A stretch of DNA of 64,000 nt from Haloplanus rubicundus (GCF_003342675.1 NZ_CP031148.1:2046001-2110000); one strand, 5' to 3'; positions 16,920 through 27,423 are shown, counted from the first letter of the stretch. A program made the numbers and translations. The notes: generated from the letters alone by a model not told the origin.

Positions 16920-16956
16920 AAACACTTTAGCGAGGCTAATTACATATTATTATACG
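16920..16956 (+). promoter_or_regulatory. promoter region with palindrome upstream of PAPS-reductase-like gene
   Basis: TTAGC-GAG-GCTAA (16927-16939) is a perfect 5-3-5 inverted repeat, followed at once by the A/T-only stretch ATTACATATTATTATA (16939-16954) reaching the ATG at 16957. There is no Shine-Dalgarno sequence. The palindrome may be an operator covering the promoter. Confidence 0.45.
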
Positions 16957-17925
16957 ATGAGCGAGTTCCCCGACTACCTCGACGTCGACTACACGGACGG
17001 CGAGGGCGAGACGCCGGACGACTATCCGACGCTCGAAGACAAGATCGAGAAGGCCATCGAGGTCACCCGACAGGGCCTCGAACAGTACGAGAACCCCGCC
17101 GTGATGTGGACCGGCGGCAAGGACTCGACGCTCACGCTCTACTTCATCAAGGAGGTCGCCGAGCAGTTCGACCTCGAGACGCCGCCCGCGGTCTTCATCG
17201 ACCACTACCAGCATTTCGACGCCATCCACGACTTCGTGGAGCACTGGGCCGAGGAGTGGGACCTCGACGTGATCTACGCCAAAAACGAGGACGTGGGCGC
17301 GTACGTCGGCGAGCACGGGCTGGAGCCGGGTGACGACATCCCGGTCTCGGAACTGTCCGAGCACAACCAGCACCACATCCGCAACATTCTGGAGTACGAG
17401 GAGGACGACTTCCCGTTCCTGCTCGACACCTACGTCGGCAACCACCTGCTGAAGACCGTCGCGCTCAACGACGCACTGGAGGAGTACGGCATCGACGGCG
17501 TCATCTCCGGCGTCCGTTGGGACGAACAGGAGGCGCGCGCGGACGAGACGTTCTTCAGCCCGCGCCACGACCCCGACATCTACCCGCCCCACGACCGCAT
17601 CCAGCCGATCCTACAGTTCGCGGAGCCGGACGTGTGGGACGCCTTCTGGAACTACGTCGTCCCCGACACCGTCGCCGACTTCCCGGACGAGGGCTACGTC
17701 CCGCAGGGTTCCGAGGACCTGCCGAACGGCCTCACGCAGGCCGACATCCCCGTCAGCCCGAAGTACTTCGCCGGCTTCCGGTCGCTGGGCAGCGAGGTCA
17801 GCACCGAGAAGTCCGACGAGGAGCCCGCGTGGCTCCAGGACATGGCGAACACGACCGAACGCGCCGGCCGCGCCCAGGACAAGGAGGACCTCATGGAGCG
17901 CCTCCGCGACCTGGGCTACATGTAA
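16957..17925 (+). CDS. phosphoadenosine phosphosulfate reductase-family PP-loop protein
   Basis: 322 aa adenine-nucleotide alpha-hydrolase. The PP-loop is AVMWTGGKDSTLTLYFIKEV (about residues 48-67); the family core continues PAVFIDHYQHFDAIHDF, GVISGVRWDEQEARADETFF (about 180-199) and YPPHDRIQPILQF. No C-terminal Cys motif typical of CysH catalysis (ECGLH) is visible, so it may instead be a CysD-like or other sulfur- or nucleotide-handling enzyme. The haloarchaeal version is usually annotated as PAPS reductase family. The gene stands alone, 101 bases before another PP-loop gene, dph6. Confidence 0.85.
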   Translation: MSEFPDYLDVDYTDGEGETPDDYPTLEDKIEKAIEVTRQGLEQYENPAVMWTGGKDSTLTLYFIKEVAEQFDLETPPAVFIDHYQHFDAIHDFVEHWAEEWDLDVIYAKNEDVGAYVGEHGLEPGDDIPVSELSEHNQHHIRNILEYEEDDFPFLLDTYVGNHLLKTVALNDALEEYGIDGVISGVRWDEQEARADETFFSPRHDPDIYPPHDRIQPILQFAEPDVWDAFWNYVVPDTVADFPDEGYVPQGSEDLPNGLTQADIPVSPKYFAGFRSLGSEVSTEKSDEEPAWLQDMANTTERAGRAQDKEDLMERLRDLGYM

Positions 17926-18026
17926 GCTCGGCCAGTCCACCCCCTTTTCGCCGCCCGCCGCGAACGTCGAGCGCCCGCGGCTGACGAACCACAGTTCCTA
18001 ACCGCTCACTCCGCCTAGCGACGGTG

Positions 18027-18746
18027 ATGACCGACGACAGCGAGGGCGACGGCGCGTGGGCGAGCCTCTTCTCCGGCGGCAAGGACTCCTCGTGGGCGCT
18101 GTATCGCGCGCTCGAGGACGGCCTGAACGTGACCACGCTCGTGACCGTCCATCCCGGCGACGACTCCTACATGTACCACGTCCCGGCGACGGATCTCGCC
18201 GCACTGGCGGCCGAGAGCGTCGGGATCGACTTGCTGGAAGTCGATCCCGGTGACCTCGGCGCGGCGACGGCGACCGACTCGGCGGCCCAGGGCGACGCCG
18301 AACTCGAACCGCTGGAGGCGGCGCTTCGCGAACTGTCGCCGTTGACCGGCGTCACCGCCGGCGCCGTCGAGAGCGAGTTCCAGACGAGCCGTATCGAGGC
18401 GATGTGCGAGCGGCTGGGACTCGACCTCTACGCACCCCTCTGGCAGCGCGACCCCGTCACGCTGGCCGAGGAGATGCTCGACGCTGGCTTCGAAATCCTG
18501 ATCGTCCAGGTCGCGGCCGCCGGCCTCGACGAGTCGTGGCTCGGCCGACGCCTCGACGCCGACACCCTCGACGAACTGATCGCCCTGAACGAACGGTACG
18601 GCGTCCACCCCCTCGGTGAGGGTGGGGAGTTCGAGACGCTGGTGGTCGACGGGCCACACATGTCCCGGCCCATCGAACTGGAGTGGGAGCGAGTGTGGGA
18701 GGGGTCGCGTGGCCACCTGCGGGTGACGGACGCGTGGCTGGGGTGA
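18027..18746 (+). CDS. dph6: diphthine--ammonia ligase-like protein (Dph6)
   Basis: 239 aa PP-loop ATPase. It amidates diphthine on elongation factor 2, the last step of diphthamide synthesis. Markers: WASLFSGGKDSSWALYRAL near the N-terminus, GAVESEFQTSRIEAMCERLG (about residues 112-131), LYAPLWQRDP, and the C-terminal GVHPLGEGGEFETLVVDGP (about 192-210). Length matches archaeal Dph6/MJ0570 family. A second ATG three bases upstream (18024) is equally possible. It is followed closely by the pilin gene, which has its own TATA element. Confidence 0.9.
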   Translation: MTDDSEGDGAWASLFSGGKDSSWALYRALEDGLNVTTLVTVHPGDDSYMYHVPATDLAALAAESVGIDLLEVDPGDLGAATATDSAAQGDAELEPLEAALRELSPLTGVTAGAVESEFQTSRIEAMCERLGLDLYAPLWQRDPVTLAEEMLDAGFEILIVQVAAAGLDESWLGRRLDADTLDELIALNERYGVHPLGEGGEFETLVVDGPHMSRPIELEWERVWEGSRGHLRVTDAWLG

Positions 18747-18760
18747 CATTATACTACACC
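18744..18760 (+). promoter_or_regulatory. TATA element of the pilin gene
   Basis: ACATTATACTAC (18746-18757) begins in the dph6 stop and ends 20 bases before the pilin ATG, consistent with a separate leaderless transcript. Confidence 0.55.
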
Positions 18761-18777
18761 CACCCGAACGGGGTCGT

Positions 18778-19269
18778 ATGTCCGGAGTCCTCCGCCGGGA
18801 CGGCCGCGCGATATCGCCGGTCGTCGGGGTCGCCCTGCTGCTCGCGCTCGTCGTCGTGTTGGCCGCGGTGCTCGGCAGTCTCCTCCTCGGAATCGAACCG
18901 CCCCCCGATCCGACGCCGCAGTACAGCTACGGCACCGAGTACCACGCCGACGGGGACGGGAACACGAACGACCGGCCGTACGTCGTGTTGACGCTCGAAG
19001 GCGGACAGGTCGAGGTCGGCGAACACTTCTACATCACCGACAGTTCGGGGAACGAGGTGCGGTGGGACGCCGTGTGGACGACCGCCGGTCCGCTAACCGC
19101 CGGCGACTACGCGCACATCGACGGCTACGGGAGCGACAGCGCCCTGAACCCCGCCTGCGAGGGCGAGACGTATCGGTTCGTCCACCGCCCCGGCGACGGC
19201 GAGAGCGCCGTACTGGCGACGGTCGAGATCGACCAGCCGGCGGTCGGGCCGGCGGCCGTCCACTGTTAG
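18778..19269 (+). CDS. type IV pilin-like protein with class III signal peptide
   Basis: 163 aa. The N-terminus RRDGRAISPVVGVALLLALV is a classic archaeal pilin (H-domain) signal: basic residues, a short cleavage motif before ISPVVG, then a 20-residue hydrophobic helix used for pilus assembly. PibD-type prepilin peptidase would cut next to the alanine. The remainder (about residues 42-163) is a beta-rich extracellular domain with two cysteines (NPACEGETYRF and the final HC), which could pair. No pilus ATPase or PilC-like gene is nearby, so it must use machinery encoded elsewhere. Confidence 0.88.
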   Translation: MSGVLRRDGRAISPVVGVALLLALVVVLAAVLGSLLLGIEPPPDPTPQYSYGTEYHADGDGNTNDRPYVVLTLEGGQVEVGEHFYITDSSGNEVRWDAVWTTAGPLTAGDYAHIDGYGSDSALNPACEGETYRFVHRPGDGESAVLATVEIDQPAVGPAAVHC

Positions 19270-19333
19270 TAGCGGTTGCACGTCATCGCACAGCCGACCC
19301 CAGTACGGCCCACGATCGGCCGTGCAGACAGTT

Positions 19334-20314
19334 TCACTCGCTACTATCGTCGCCGTTCGTCATCGTGGAGTGCGCGCCGATGAGCGCGTCCGCGAGGTCG
19401 AGGTTCTCGATCCGCGTCTCCTCGTCGATGATCGACCCGCGAACGTCGGCGTCGCGGATGGTGGCGTTCGGGAAGACGACGGTGCGTTCGAGCGTCGAGT
19501 CGGCGACGTCGGCGCCGGCCATCACGTGGACGTTCCCACGCAGTTCGACGTTCTCGACCGTCGCGTTCGGGTGGACGCGGTTGTCGCCGTCGAGATGCCA
19601 GGCGACGGCGTCGAGGTAGCTCTCCGGCGTCCCGATGTCGAACCACGCGCCGTCGAAAGTGAACGCGTGGACCGGCTGGCGGGCCTGCATCCACTGGATG
19701 AACCACCCCGGCTCGTCGGGGTTCTCGCCGGCGTCGAGATACTCCTCGAACAGCGGGAGGGTGTCGGCGGGGAAGGCGTAACACGCGATGGAGACGAGCG
19801 TGCTCTTCGGGTCGTCGGGTTTCTCCTGGAAGTCGACGACTCGGTCGCCGTCGAGTTCGACCAGTCCGTACGACCGCGCCCGCTCTTTCGATCCCACGTC
19901 GTAGGCGGCGATGGCCGGCGTGCCCTTGGCCTCGAAGAAGTCGACGAACTCCGACACGTCGAAGCTGATGAGGTTGTCACCGGCGACGACGACCAGGTCC
20001 TCCTCGACGCCTTCGCGGTCGATGAGCTGGGCGAGCGCGCCGACGACGCCGAACTTCTCGTCCTCGTCCGTCGTCTCCTCGACGGACAGGGTGGGCTTCT
20101 CGAACTCGCCCTCGGCGATATACGTCGTAAACTCGTCGGCGAAGCGCTCGTTGGTGCTGACGTACACCTCGGAGATCCGGTCGTCGGCCTCCAGATCCTC
20201 GAAGACGGTGTCGATGACCGTCGTGTCGCCGACCGGGAGAAACATCTTCGGCCGATGTTTGGTGATCGGCCAGAGTCGCGTCGCGTACCCCCCTGCCAGG
20301 ACGATGGCCTTCAT
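19334..20314 (-). CDS. sugar-1-phosphate nucleotidyltransferase-like protein
   Basis: 326 aa. The start MKAIVLAGGYATRLWPITKH places the nucleotide-binding GG-x-x-T-R-L loop at residues 8-14. Then FLPVGDTTVIDTVFED, VVVAGDNLISFD (metal-binding Asp), YGLVELDGDRVVDFQEKP and WFDIGTPESYLDA complete the family. Residues about 245-320 repeat a hexapeptide-like pattern (NVELRGNVHVMAGADVADST), a short left-handed beta-helix. Enzymes of this type activate glucose-1-phosphate or a related sugar for glycosylation of S-layer or lipids; substrate cannot be read from the sequence. Nearest relatives are glucose-1-phosphate thymidylyl- or uridylyltransferases. Confidence 0.9.
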   Translation of the reverse strand: MKAIVLAGGYATRLWPITKHRPKMFLPVGDTTVIDTVFEDLEADDRISEVYVSTNERFADEFTTYIAEGEFEKPTLSVEETTDEDEKFGVVGALAQLIDREGVEEDLVVVAGDNLISFDVSEFVDFFEAKGTPAIAAYDVGSKERARSYGLVELDGDRVVDFQEKPDDPKSTLVSIACYAFPADTLPLFEEYLDAGENPDEPGWFIQWMQARQPVHAFTFDGAWFDIGTPESYLDAVAWHLDGDNRVHPNATVENVELRGNVHVMAGADVADSTLERTVVFPNATIRDADVRGSIIDEETRIENLDLADALIGAHSTMTNGDDSSE

Positions 20315-20337
20315 ACCCCACCCGACCGACCACAGCG

Positions 20338-20356
20338 ACAAGTTCTTTTTGTATCC
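20338..20356 (-). promoter_or_regulatory. TATA element of the nucleotidyltransferase gene
   Basis: Coding strand GATACAAAAAGAAC (about 20342-20355) lies 28-41 bases before the ATG at 20314; the divergent HTH gene begins 47 bases further on. Confidence 0.5.
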
Positions 20357-20402
20357 TCGACGCCGAGGAAAGGGATTTGTCCCAGCGACCCCAACGGCGG
20401 CC

Positions 20403-20690
20403 ATGGAGTCGACGACGCGGGAACGCATCGCGGCGGCGCTTCGGGAATCCCCGGCGACGGCGAGTGACCTCTCGGCACGCGTCGGCACTTCCCGCTCGGC
20501 CGTCTACGACCACCTCCGACACGTCGCCCGGTCGCTCCGCGGCGACGACGGCGACGAACGGGTCCTGGTCTCCCCGCCGACCTGTCGGGACTGCGGGTTC
20601 GACGGCTTCGACGACCCGATCAACCACCCCTCCACCTGTCCCGAGTGTCGGAGCGAGAACGTGGCCGAACCGGCGTTCCGGATCGACTGA
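20403..20690 (+). CDS. winged-helix transcriptional regulator with zinc ribbon
   Basis: 95 aa. Residues about 1-50 form a winged helix (TRERIAAALRESPATASDLS, then RVGTSRSAVYDHLRHVARSL as the recognition helix). Residues about 60-90 form a zinc ribbon: CRDCGFDGF, then CPECRSENV, giving four cysteines. This HTH-plus-zinc-ribbon layout is common among small haloarchaeal regulators, sometimes called predicted transcriptional regulators, of unknown target. It lies divergent from the nucleotidyltransferase gene and convergent with the ABC operon; it could regulate either (inference). Confidence 0.82.
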   Translation: MESTTRERIAAALRESPATASDLSARVGTSRSAVYDHLRHVARSLRGDDGDERVLVSPPTCRDCGFDGFDDPINHPSTCPECRSENVAEPAFRID

Positions 20691-20726
20691 TCGGCGCGGG
20701 ACGAGATTCGATTGGACCGAGCCGGG

Positions 20727-22267
20727 TCAGCCGCGGTTCAGGTGACAGGCGCTCTCCCGGAGCGGCCCGAACGTCTCGTACAGTTCGTCGGCGGCGGCAC
20801 CGGCTCGGCCGGCCAGCAGGGCGTCGATGGCCGCCCCGACCGACCGCTCGGCGTCCGAGTCCGACAGGGGTTCGGGGAGGCGGAAGGCCGACCGGACGGC
20901 GAGGCGGTCGACCCCGTCGCGGTCCCGGTCGTCCGCACACCGCGCGTCGAGGCGGTCGGCCACCGTCGACTCGTCGGCGTCGACGAGCGTCGCGACCCAC
21001 ACCCGGAAGCCCTTGATCGCGTCCCACTCGTCCGCCGAGAGGTCGGTCCCCGCGGGGACGAGTCCGGGTCGCTCGCGCCGACAGACGGTCGGAAACGCCT
21101 CCGCCAGGCGGTCGGCCGCGCCGTCGACGTCCCCGGCGACGATCCGATCCAGCGCCCCGGAGAGCGTCTCCTCCGCCCGCGCATCCGGGAGGGTCGGTGG
21201 GAGGTCGAACTCCTCGCGGATCGCCGCCCGCACCGCCTCGGGGTCGGCGGACTCGGGGTCGTCGTCCGCGGCGGCGTAGGTGCGGACCGCCTCGACGTCG
21301 ATACCGTCCGCCGCCGTCCGCAGACGCAGGTTCAACACCGCCCGCCACGTCGTCGCGTCGAGGTCGTACTCCTCGTCGGGGATCACCTCCGGACACCGCG
21401 TGTGGAAGCGACAGCCCGGCGGCGGGTCGGACGGACTCGGCACGTCGCCGGTGAGTTTCGTCCCCTGCCCGCGGCGCCGCGGGTCGGCTATCGGCGTCGA
21501 TCCGAGGAGTGCGCGGGTGTAGGGGTGCTGTGGGTCCTCGAACAGCTGCTCGGTCGGCGCCGTCTCGACGATTTCGCCGAGATACATCACGGCCACCCGA
21601 TCACAGACTTCGCGGACGACGCCCATGTCGTGACTGATGACGACGATGGCGAGACCGAACTCGGCCTGTAACTCCTCGATCAGATCGAGGATGTCCGCCT
21701 GCACGCTCACGTCGAGCGCGCTCACGGGTTCGTCCGCGACGATCAGGTCGGGGTTGATAACCAGCGCCCGTGCCAGCCCCACCCGCTGTTTCTGCCCGCC
21801 GGAGAACTCGTGGGGGTAGCGGTCCATGTCGGCGGCGTCGAGGCCGACGCGCTCCAGCAGGTCGCCCACGATGCGCCGTCGGCGCTCCCGGTCGCGCATC
21901 CCGTGGACCCGCAGGGGTTCCGCCACCGACTCGCCGATGCTCATGCGCGGGTCGAAACTCGACGTGGGGTCCTGAAACACCATCTGTGCGCGCCGGCGGA
22001 ACCGCTTGAGCGCCTTCTCGCCGTACTCGGTCACGTCCTCGCCGTCGAAGACGACGTGGCCGTCGGTCGGCTCCTCCAGTCGCAGCGCCGTCGTCGCCGC
22101 CGTCGACTTCCCACAGCCCGACTCGCCGACCAGCCCCAGCGTCTCCCCCCGGTCGACGGTGAAACTCACGCCGTCGACGGCGCGGACCCGCCCCACCTCG
22201 TTGCGGAGGACGCCCTCCGTGACCGGGTAGTGTTTGACGAGGCCCTCCACGTCGAGGAGCGGCCGGG

Positions 22268-22271
<4 letters not shown>
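20727..22271 (-). CDS. oligopeptide/dipeptide ABC transporter ATPase (OppF/DppF-like) with C-terminal extension
   Basis: 514 aa. Residues about 1-260 are a normal ABC ATPase: Walker A GLVGESGCGKSTAATT, Q-loop MVFQDPTSSFDPRM, signature FSGGQKQRVGLARAL, Walker B LIVADEPVSALDV and H-loop VISHDMG. The oligopeptide-transporter C-terminal domain follows ([31 protein letters not shown]). About 190 residues are then added that OppF normally lacks; they contain two similar units (EFDLPPTLPDARAEETLSGA and AFRLPEPLSDSDAERSVGAA, each running on to a cysteine). The start at MTRPLLDVEGLVKHY overlaps the oppD stop by 4 bases. It powers import with the other four genes of this operon. Confidence 0.93.
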
Positions 22272-23328
<1,057 letters not shown>

Positions 23329-23332
<4 letters not shown>

Positions 23333-24495
23333 GTCTCCTGTCGCGGGTCCAATGCGTCACGGAGCGCATCGCCCATGAAGTTGAACGCGAGGATGGTCGT
23401 AAAGAGGAACACGCCGGGGAACGTGGAGACCCACCACGCCGTCGAGAGGTCGCTCCGCCCGTTGGCGATGACCTGCCCCCACGAGGGGACGGTCGGATCG
23501 CCGAGCGAGAGAAAGGAGAGGGAGGCCTCGAAGAGGATGAAACCCGGGATCAACAGGGTCGCGGCGGTGATCACGCTGTTCGAGACGTTGGGGACGAGAT
23601 GCCGCCGGATCACGTAGAGCGTGCCCGCGCCCGCGCTCCGGGCGGCGGTGATGTACTCCTCCTCGGCACGCTGGAGGGCTTCGGAGCGGACGAGACGCGC
23701 GATGGAGCCCCACCCCGTCAGCCCGAAGATGACGATGAACATGAACAGGCTGCCGCCGAAGAGGTAGGTGAGCAGGAGATAGAGGAAGAAAGCGGGGAAG
23801 ACGAGTTGGATGTCGACGTAGCGCATCAGGAGTTCGTCGACGAGGCCGCTCCCGTAGGCCGCGACGGTGCCGACGGCCGTGCCGATGGTCACCACCAGCA
23901 GGGTGGAGATGAGACCCACCTTCATGCTCACCTGCATCCCGTAGACGACGAGGACGAGGATGTCTTTGCCGTCGCCGGTGGTGCCGAGCGGGTGGGCCAT
24001 CGTCCCCTGACACCGGCCGTCGACGACGTCGCCGAGGCAGTTCACCGGCACCGTCGAGTCGACGCTGAGGTAGGCCGGCGGCTGGTAGGCCTGATCGAGC
24101 GCCAGCGTTGGCTTCTCCAGCAGGATCGGGCCGACGACGCCGATGCAGAAGACGACGAGCAGGTACGCGAGGCTCAGCACTGCCATCCGGTTTTTTTTGA
24201 ACTCCCGCCAGTAGTACGCGGTCAGTCGCCGGTTGTCGTAGAGCGGGACGACGACGTAGAAGACGAGCGCGAGCAGCGTCGTCACGAACAGCCAGTCGAG
24301 TTGGGTGACGTTCCACTCGACGGGGACCGTGATCGTCGGGCGACTCGCCGGGAGGACGAGGTAGTCGTACAGGAAGGCGGCGACGAGGGCGAGGCCGGCG
24401 ACGAGGGCGCCCCGGTCGCGCCGCGAGAGCGTCGACAGCCGACTCCCCGTCTCCTCCCAGTCGACCGATTCGAAGGTGTCCGGTTCCCCCGCCAT
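23329..24495 (-). CDS. ABC transporter permease (DppC/OppC-like)
   Basis: 388 aa. The EAA motif region for contact with the ATPase reads EALQRAEEEYITAARSAGAG (about residues 283-302), followed by RRHLVPNVSNSVI. The permease core with five helices occupies the C-terminal two-thirds; AHPLGTTGDGKDILVLVVYG (about 207-226) is the typical DppC opening. An N-terminal stretch of about 130 residues with several extra helices and a central loop (KPTLALDQAYQPPAYLSVDS) makes it longer than bacterial DppC, as is common in haloarchaeal copies. It begins on the last base of the partner permease stop. Confidence 0.92.
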
Positions 24496-25469
24496 CAGCG
24501 ATCACCGTAGTCGATGCGCGGGTCGAGGACGGTGTAGGCCACGTCCTGTATCAGGTTGCCGATCACCGAAATGAAGGTGAAGATGAGCGTCGTCCCGAGC
24601 ACGAGGGAGGTGTCCTGGGCGATGATGGCGTTGTACGAGAGTTGGCCGAGTCCCGGAATCCCGAAGACGACTTCGACGAGATACGAGGCGGCGAGGAAGA
24701 TGCCGAGGATGTCGCCGACGAGGATGGTCATCAGCGGCACCGCCGCCGGGCGGAGGATGTGTCGGGTGAGGATGCGGTAGCCGTCCGCCCCTTTCGACTT
24801 CGCCGTCTTGACGAACTCGGCCTCGACGTACTCCAGGGCCTCCGCCCGCGAGTAGCGCATGATGCCCGCGATGGTGCCGGTGACGAGGACGACGACGGGG
24901 AGGACGAGCTGTCGCGCCATCCCGAGGCTGAAGAAGGGGAGGTCGGAGTCGAAGACGACGGGGAACCAGCCGAGCTGGACGCCGAAGACCAGCAGGAGGA
25001 TGATCCCGAACCAGAAGTTGGGGATGGCGTAGCCGAAGAAGGCGAAGAAAGTGGCGGCGTAGTCGGTCCGCGTGTACTGGTGGGTCGCGGAGTAGAGGCC
25101 GATGGAGAGCCCGACCAGGATGGAGAGAATCGTCGTCGGCACGGAGTAGATCGCGGTGTAGGGAAGCGCGCTGGCGATGGCGTCGGTGACGGGCTGGGAG
25201 CGGCTCTGTGACCAGCCCCAGTTGAGCGTCGCCATGTTGGTCATGTACTCCCGGTACCGGTCCCACGGCGAGCGGTCGAGGCCGCGTCGGGCCTCGAACG
25301 CCTCCTCGGCGGCCTCGGCGGACCCGCCGCTGGCGGCCGCCTGGAACTGCATCTGTTCGGCCGCCGGATTCGGCGTGATGGCGAGCAGCCCCCACGTGAT
25401 CGAGAGAATGAGAAACGTGGCGACGACGGCCCACACGACCCGCCGAACCACGTACCAGCGCATGCTCAC
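24495..25469 (-). CDS. ABC transporter permease (DppB/OppB-like)
   Basis: 324 aa, six helices. N-terminal WYVVRRVVWAVVATFLILSI is the usual DppB first helix; RRGLDRSPWDRYREYMTNMA corresponds to the GLDxP segment; RYSRAEALEYVEAEFVKTAK plus SKGADGYRILTRHILRPAAV (about residues 216-255) is the EAA loop. It forms the channel with the adjacent DppC-like permease. It lies 103 bases downstream of the binding-protein gene, the largest gap in the operon. Confidence 0.93.
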   Translation of the reverse strand: MSMRWYVVRRVVWAVVATFLILSITWGLLAITPNPAAEQMQFQAAASGGSAEAAEEAFEARRGLDRSPWDRYREYMTNMATLNWGWSQSRSQPVTDAIASALPYTAIYSVPTTILSILVGLSIGLYSATHQYTRTDYAATFFAFFGYAIPNFWFGIILLLVFGVQLGWFPVVFDSDLPFFSLGMARQLVLPVVVLVTGTIAGIMRYSRAEALEYVEAEFVKTAKSKGADGYRILTRHILRPAAVPLMTILVGDILGIFLAASYLVEVVFGIPGLGQLSYNAIIAQDTSLVLGTTLIFTFISVIGNLIQDVAYTVLDPRIDYGDR

Positions 25470-25572
25470 CGGCCGGATCGACCTCCGCTACGCGTCGTCC
25501 GTCCGCCGACCGTCGCGGACGCGTCGTCGCCTCGAACCGGTGACCCGGGCGTGGGGGTCCGGGCGCCGCCGC

Positions 25573-27423
25573 TCATGCGAAGTACCACGTCTGGGAGTCC
25601 CAGCCCGTGTTGAACTCCTCGTCGTAGCCACGGACGTTCTCGGCGTAGCCGCTCACGCTCGACGGCATCGCGAGGAAGCCGAAGGGCTGTTCCTCGCTGA
25701 TGAGGCCGAACGCCTCGCCGAACAGCTCCCGACGGCGCTCCTCGTCCGTCGTCGCCGTCGCCTGCTCGTACAGCGACGCGATGTCCTCGTCGGGGTAGTA
25801 GCCGTAGTAGTTGATGCCGCCCCGCTTCTCGAAGAAGCCCTTGCTGGAGGCGGGCGTGAACGGGTAGGTGTTGAACTGCAGGTTGATCGACATGTCCCAC
25901 GGCTCGGCGCTCGTGGCCACGTCGCGCGGGCCGCCGTTGAAGACGCCTGCAGTCCACTCGGGCTCCGTCCCCTCCGGCGCCGACGTCTGGACGTAGTTGC
26001 TCTGGAACGTCGACGACGAGACGGCTTCGGGCTGGACCGCGATGCCCGCGTTCTCCTCGAACTCCTGAGCGATGAACTCGGCGATGGTCCCCTCGGTCGG
26101 CTGGCCGGAGTCGTAGTAGATGGACAGCGTCACCTGCTCGCCCGAGCCGTCGACGAGGCGTTCGCCGTCGTAGGCGTACTCCGTATCTGACAGCGCCGAT
26201 TCGAGCGTGGAGCGGGTCCGTTCCGGCCCGTACCGGTCGCCGACGCCGAACTCCGTCACCTGGCTGTCGTCGTACCACTGCGACCACTTCGGCTGCATGG
26301 TCTGAGCGACCTGTCCGTAGCCACGGAGGATGTTGCCCACGACCGTCTCCTTGTCGACGGCGAAGCCGAGCGCCTGCCGGACCGCCTTCGATCGGAACGG
26401 TTCCCACCCGTTCGCCCGCATGTTGTAGACGATGATGCGGGCGTACGGCTGTGGCGTGACGTTGACGTTGACGTTCGGCAGGTTCTCGAAGCGGGTCGCC
26501 TTGTCCGGCGGGATGCCCGAGGAGTCGACTTCGCCCGACTCCAGAGCGCCGAGGCGCGTGCTCTCCTCGCTGATGACGCGCACGACCTGCTGGTCGAAGT
26601 AGGGGGCCTCCGTGAACCGCTCGGGCACTCCCTCCACGTCCTTGAGGTAGTAGTCGTCGTTTCGGGTGACGGTGTAGCGGGCCGAGCGCTCCCACTCGTC
26701 GTAGGTGTAGGGGCCGAGATTGCCCGTGTAGGCCAGCGTGTTGAGTTCCTCGTCCTGCTGGAGTCCCTCCGTGTCCTGCTCCGGGACGTACTTCTCCAGG
26801 ATGCCCTTGGGGATGCACTGCTGGCGCCACAGGATCGGTTTGAACGGGAACGAGGGGTCGACCTCGAACAGGCTGATCTCGAACGTCCGGGTGCCCGTCC
26901 GCTCGACCGGGAGGGGTTCCCGCTCCCCGGAGTCCGGATTCACCCGGAACCACGCGTCGGCGTTGGGGTAGCCGCTCCAGTTGGGCCGGGCCTGGAAGAC
27001 GTTCTTGATCATGTACACCCAGTCCTCGGCGGTCACCTGTCCGTAGCCCGCGCCCCACTCCAGGTTCTCCCGGAGTTCGATTTCGTAGACGCGGCCGTCG
27101 TCGGTCGAGTAGTCGGCCCACAGCGGGAATATCTCACGGTTCGGTTTGATCGCCCACGTCCCGTCGAGGGTGGCGGTGACGTACGATCCGGAGGTGGCGT
27201 CGGCGATGGTGAGCCAGTTGAGCGACTGCGCGTCGACGCTCGACGCCGAGACGTACGTCCCCTGGACGCTCCGGTCGGTGCTCCCCTCGTCGCCGCCGCT
27301 TCCGTTCCCCGAACAGCCAGCGAGTCCGGCGACCCCCGTCGCGCCGAGGAGTTTCAGTACGTCGCGTCGTCCCCGACGACCCGCCGTGTCCGAGTCGCTT
27401 CGGCGGTCGTTACCAGACGGCAT
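25573..27423 (-). CDS. peptide-type ABC transporter substrate-binding lipoprotein (DppA/SBP_bac_5 family)
   Basis: 616 aa. The N-terminus has a twin-arginine signal (GRRGRRDVLKLLGATGVAG) ending in the lipobox LAGC, so it is exported by Tat and lipid-anchored outside. The family region starts with the residues after a Gly/Ser/Asp linker: LNWLTIADATSGSYVTATL, EIELRENLEWGAGYGQVTAE (cluster-C binding proteins) and LESGEVDSSGIPPDKATRF. It captures di- or oligopeptides, or another substrate of this broad family such as nickel or sugars, for the permeases encoded downstream; the substrate cannot be read. It leads the operon, with a TATA-like element about 27 bases upstream. Confidence 0.92.
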   Translation of the reverse strand: MPSGNDRRSDSDTAGRRGRRDVLKLLGATGVAGLAGCSGNGSGGDEGSTDRSVQGTYVSASSVDAQSLNWLTIADATSGSYVTATLDGTWAIKPNREIFPLWADYSTDDGRVYEIELRENLEWGAGYGQVTAEDWVYMIKNVFQARPNWSGYPNADAWFRVNPDSGEREPLPVERTGTRTFEISLFEVDPSFPFKPILWRQQCIPKGILEKYVPEQDTEGLQQDEELNTLAYTGNLGPYTYDEWERSARYTVTRNDDYYLKDVEGVPERFTEAPYFDQQVVRVISEESTRLGALESGEVDSSGIPPDKATRFENLPNVNVNVTPQPYARIIVYNMRANGWEPFRSKAVRQALGFAVDKETVVGNILRGYGQVAQTMQPKWSQWYDDSQVTEFGVGDRYGPERTRSTLESALSDTEYAYDGERLVDGSGEQVTLSIYYDSGQPTEGTIAEFIAQEFEENAGIAVQPEAVSSSTFQSNYVQTSAPEGTEPEWTAGVFNGGPRDVATSAEPWDMSINLQFNTYPFTPASSKGFFEKRGGINYYGYYPDEDIASLYEQATATTDEERRRELFGEAFGLISEEQPFGFLAMPSSVSGYAENVRGYDEEFNTGWDSQTWYFA

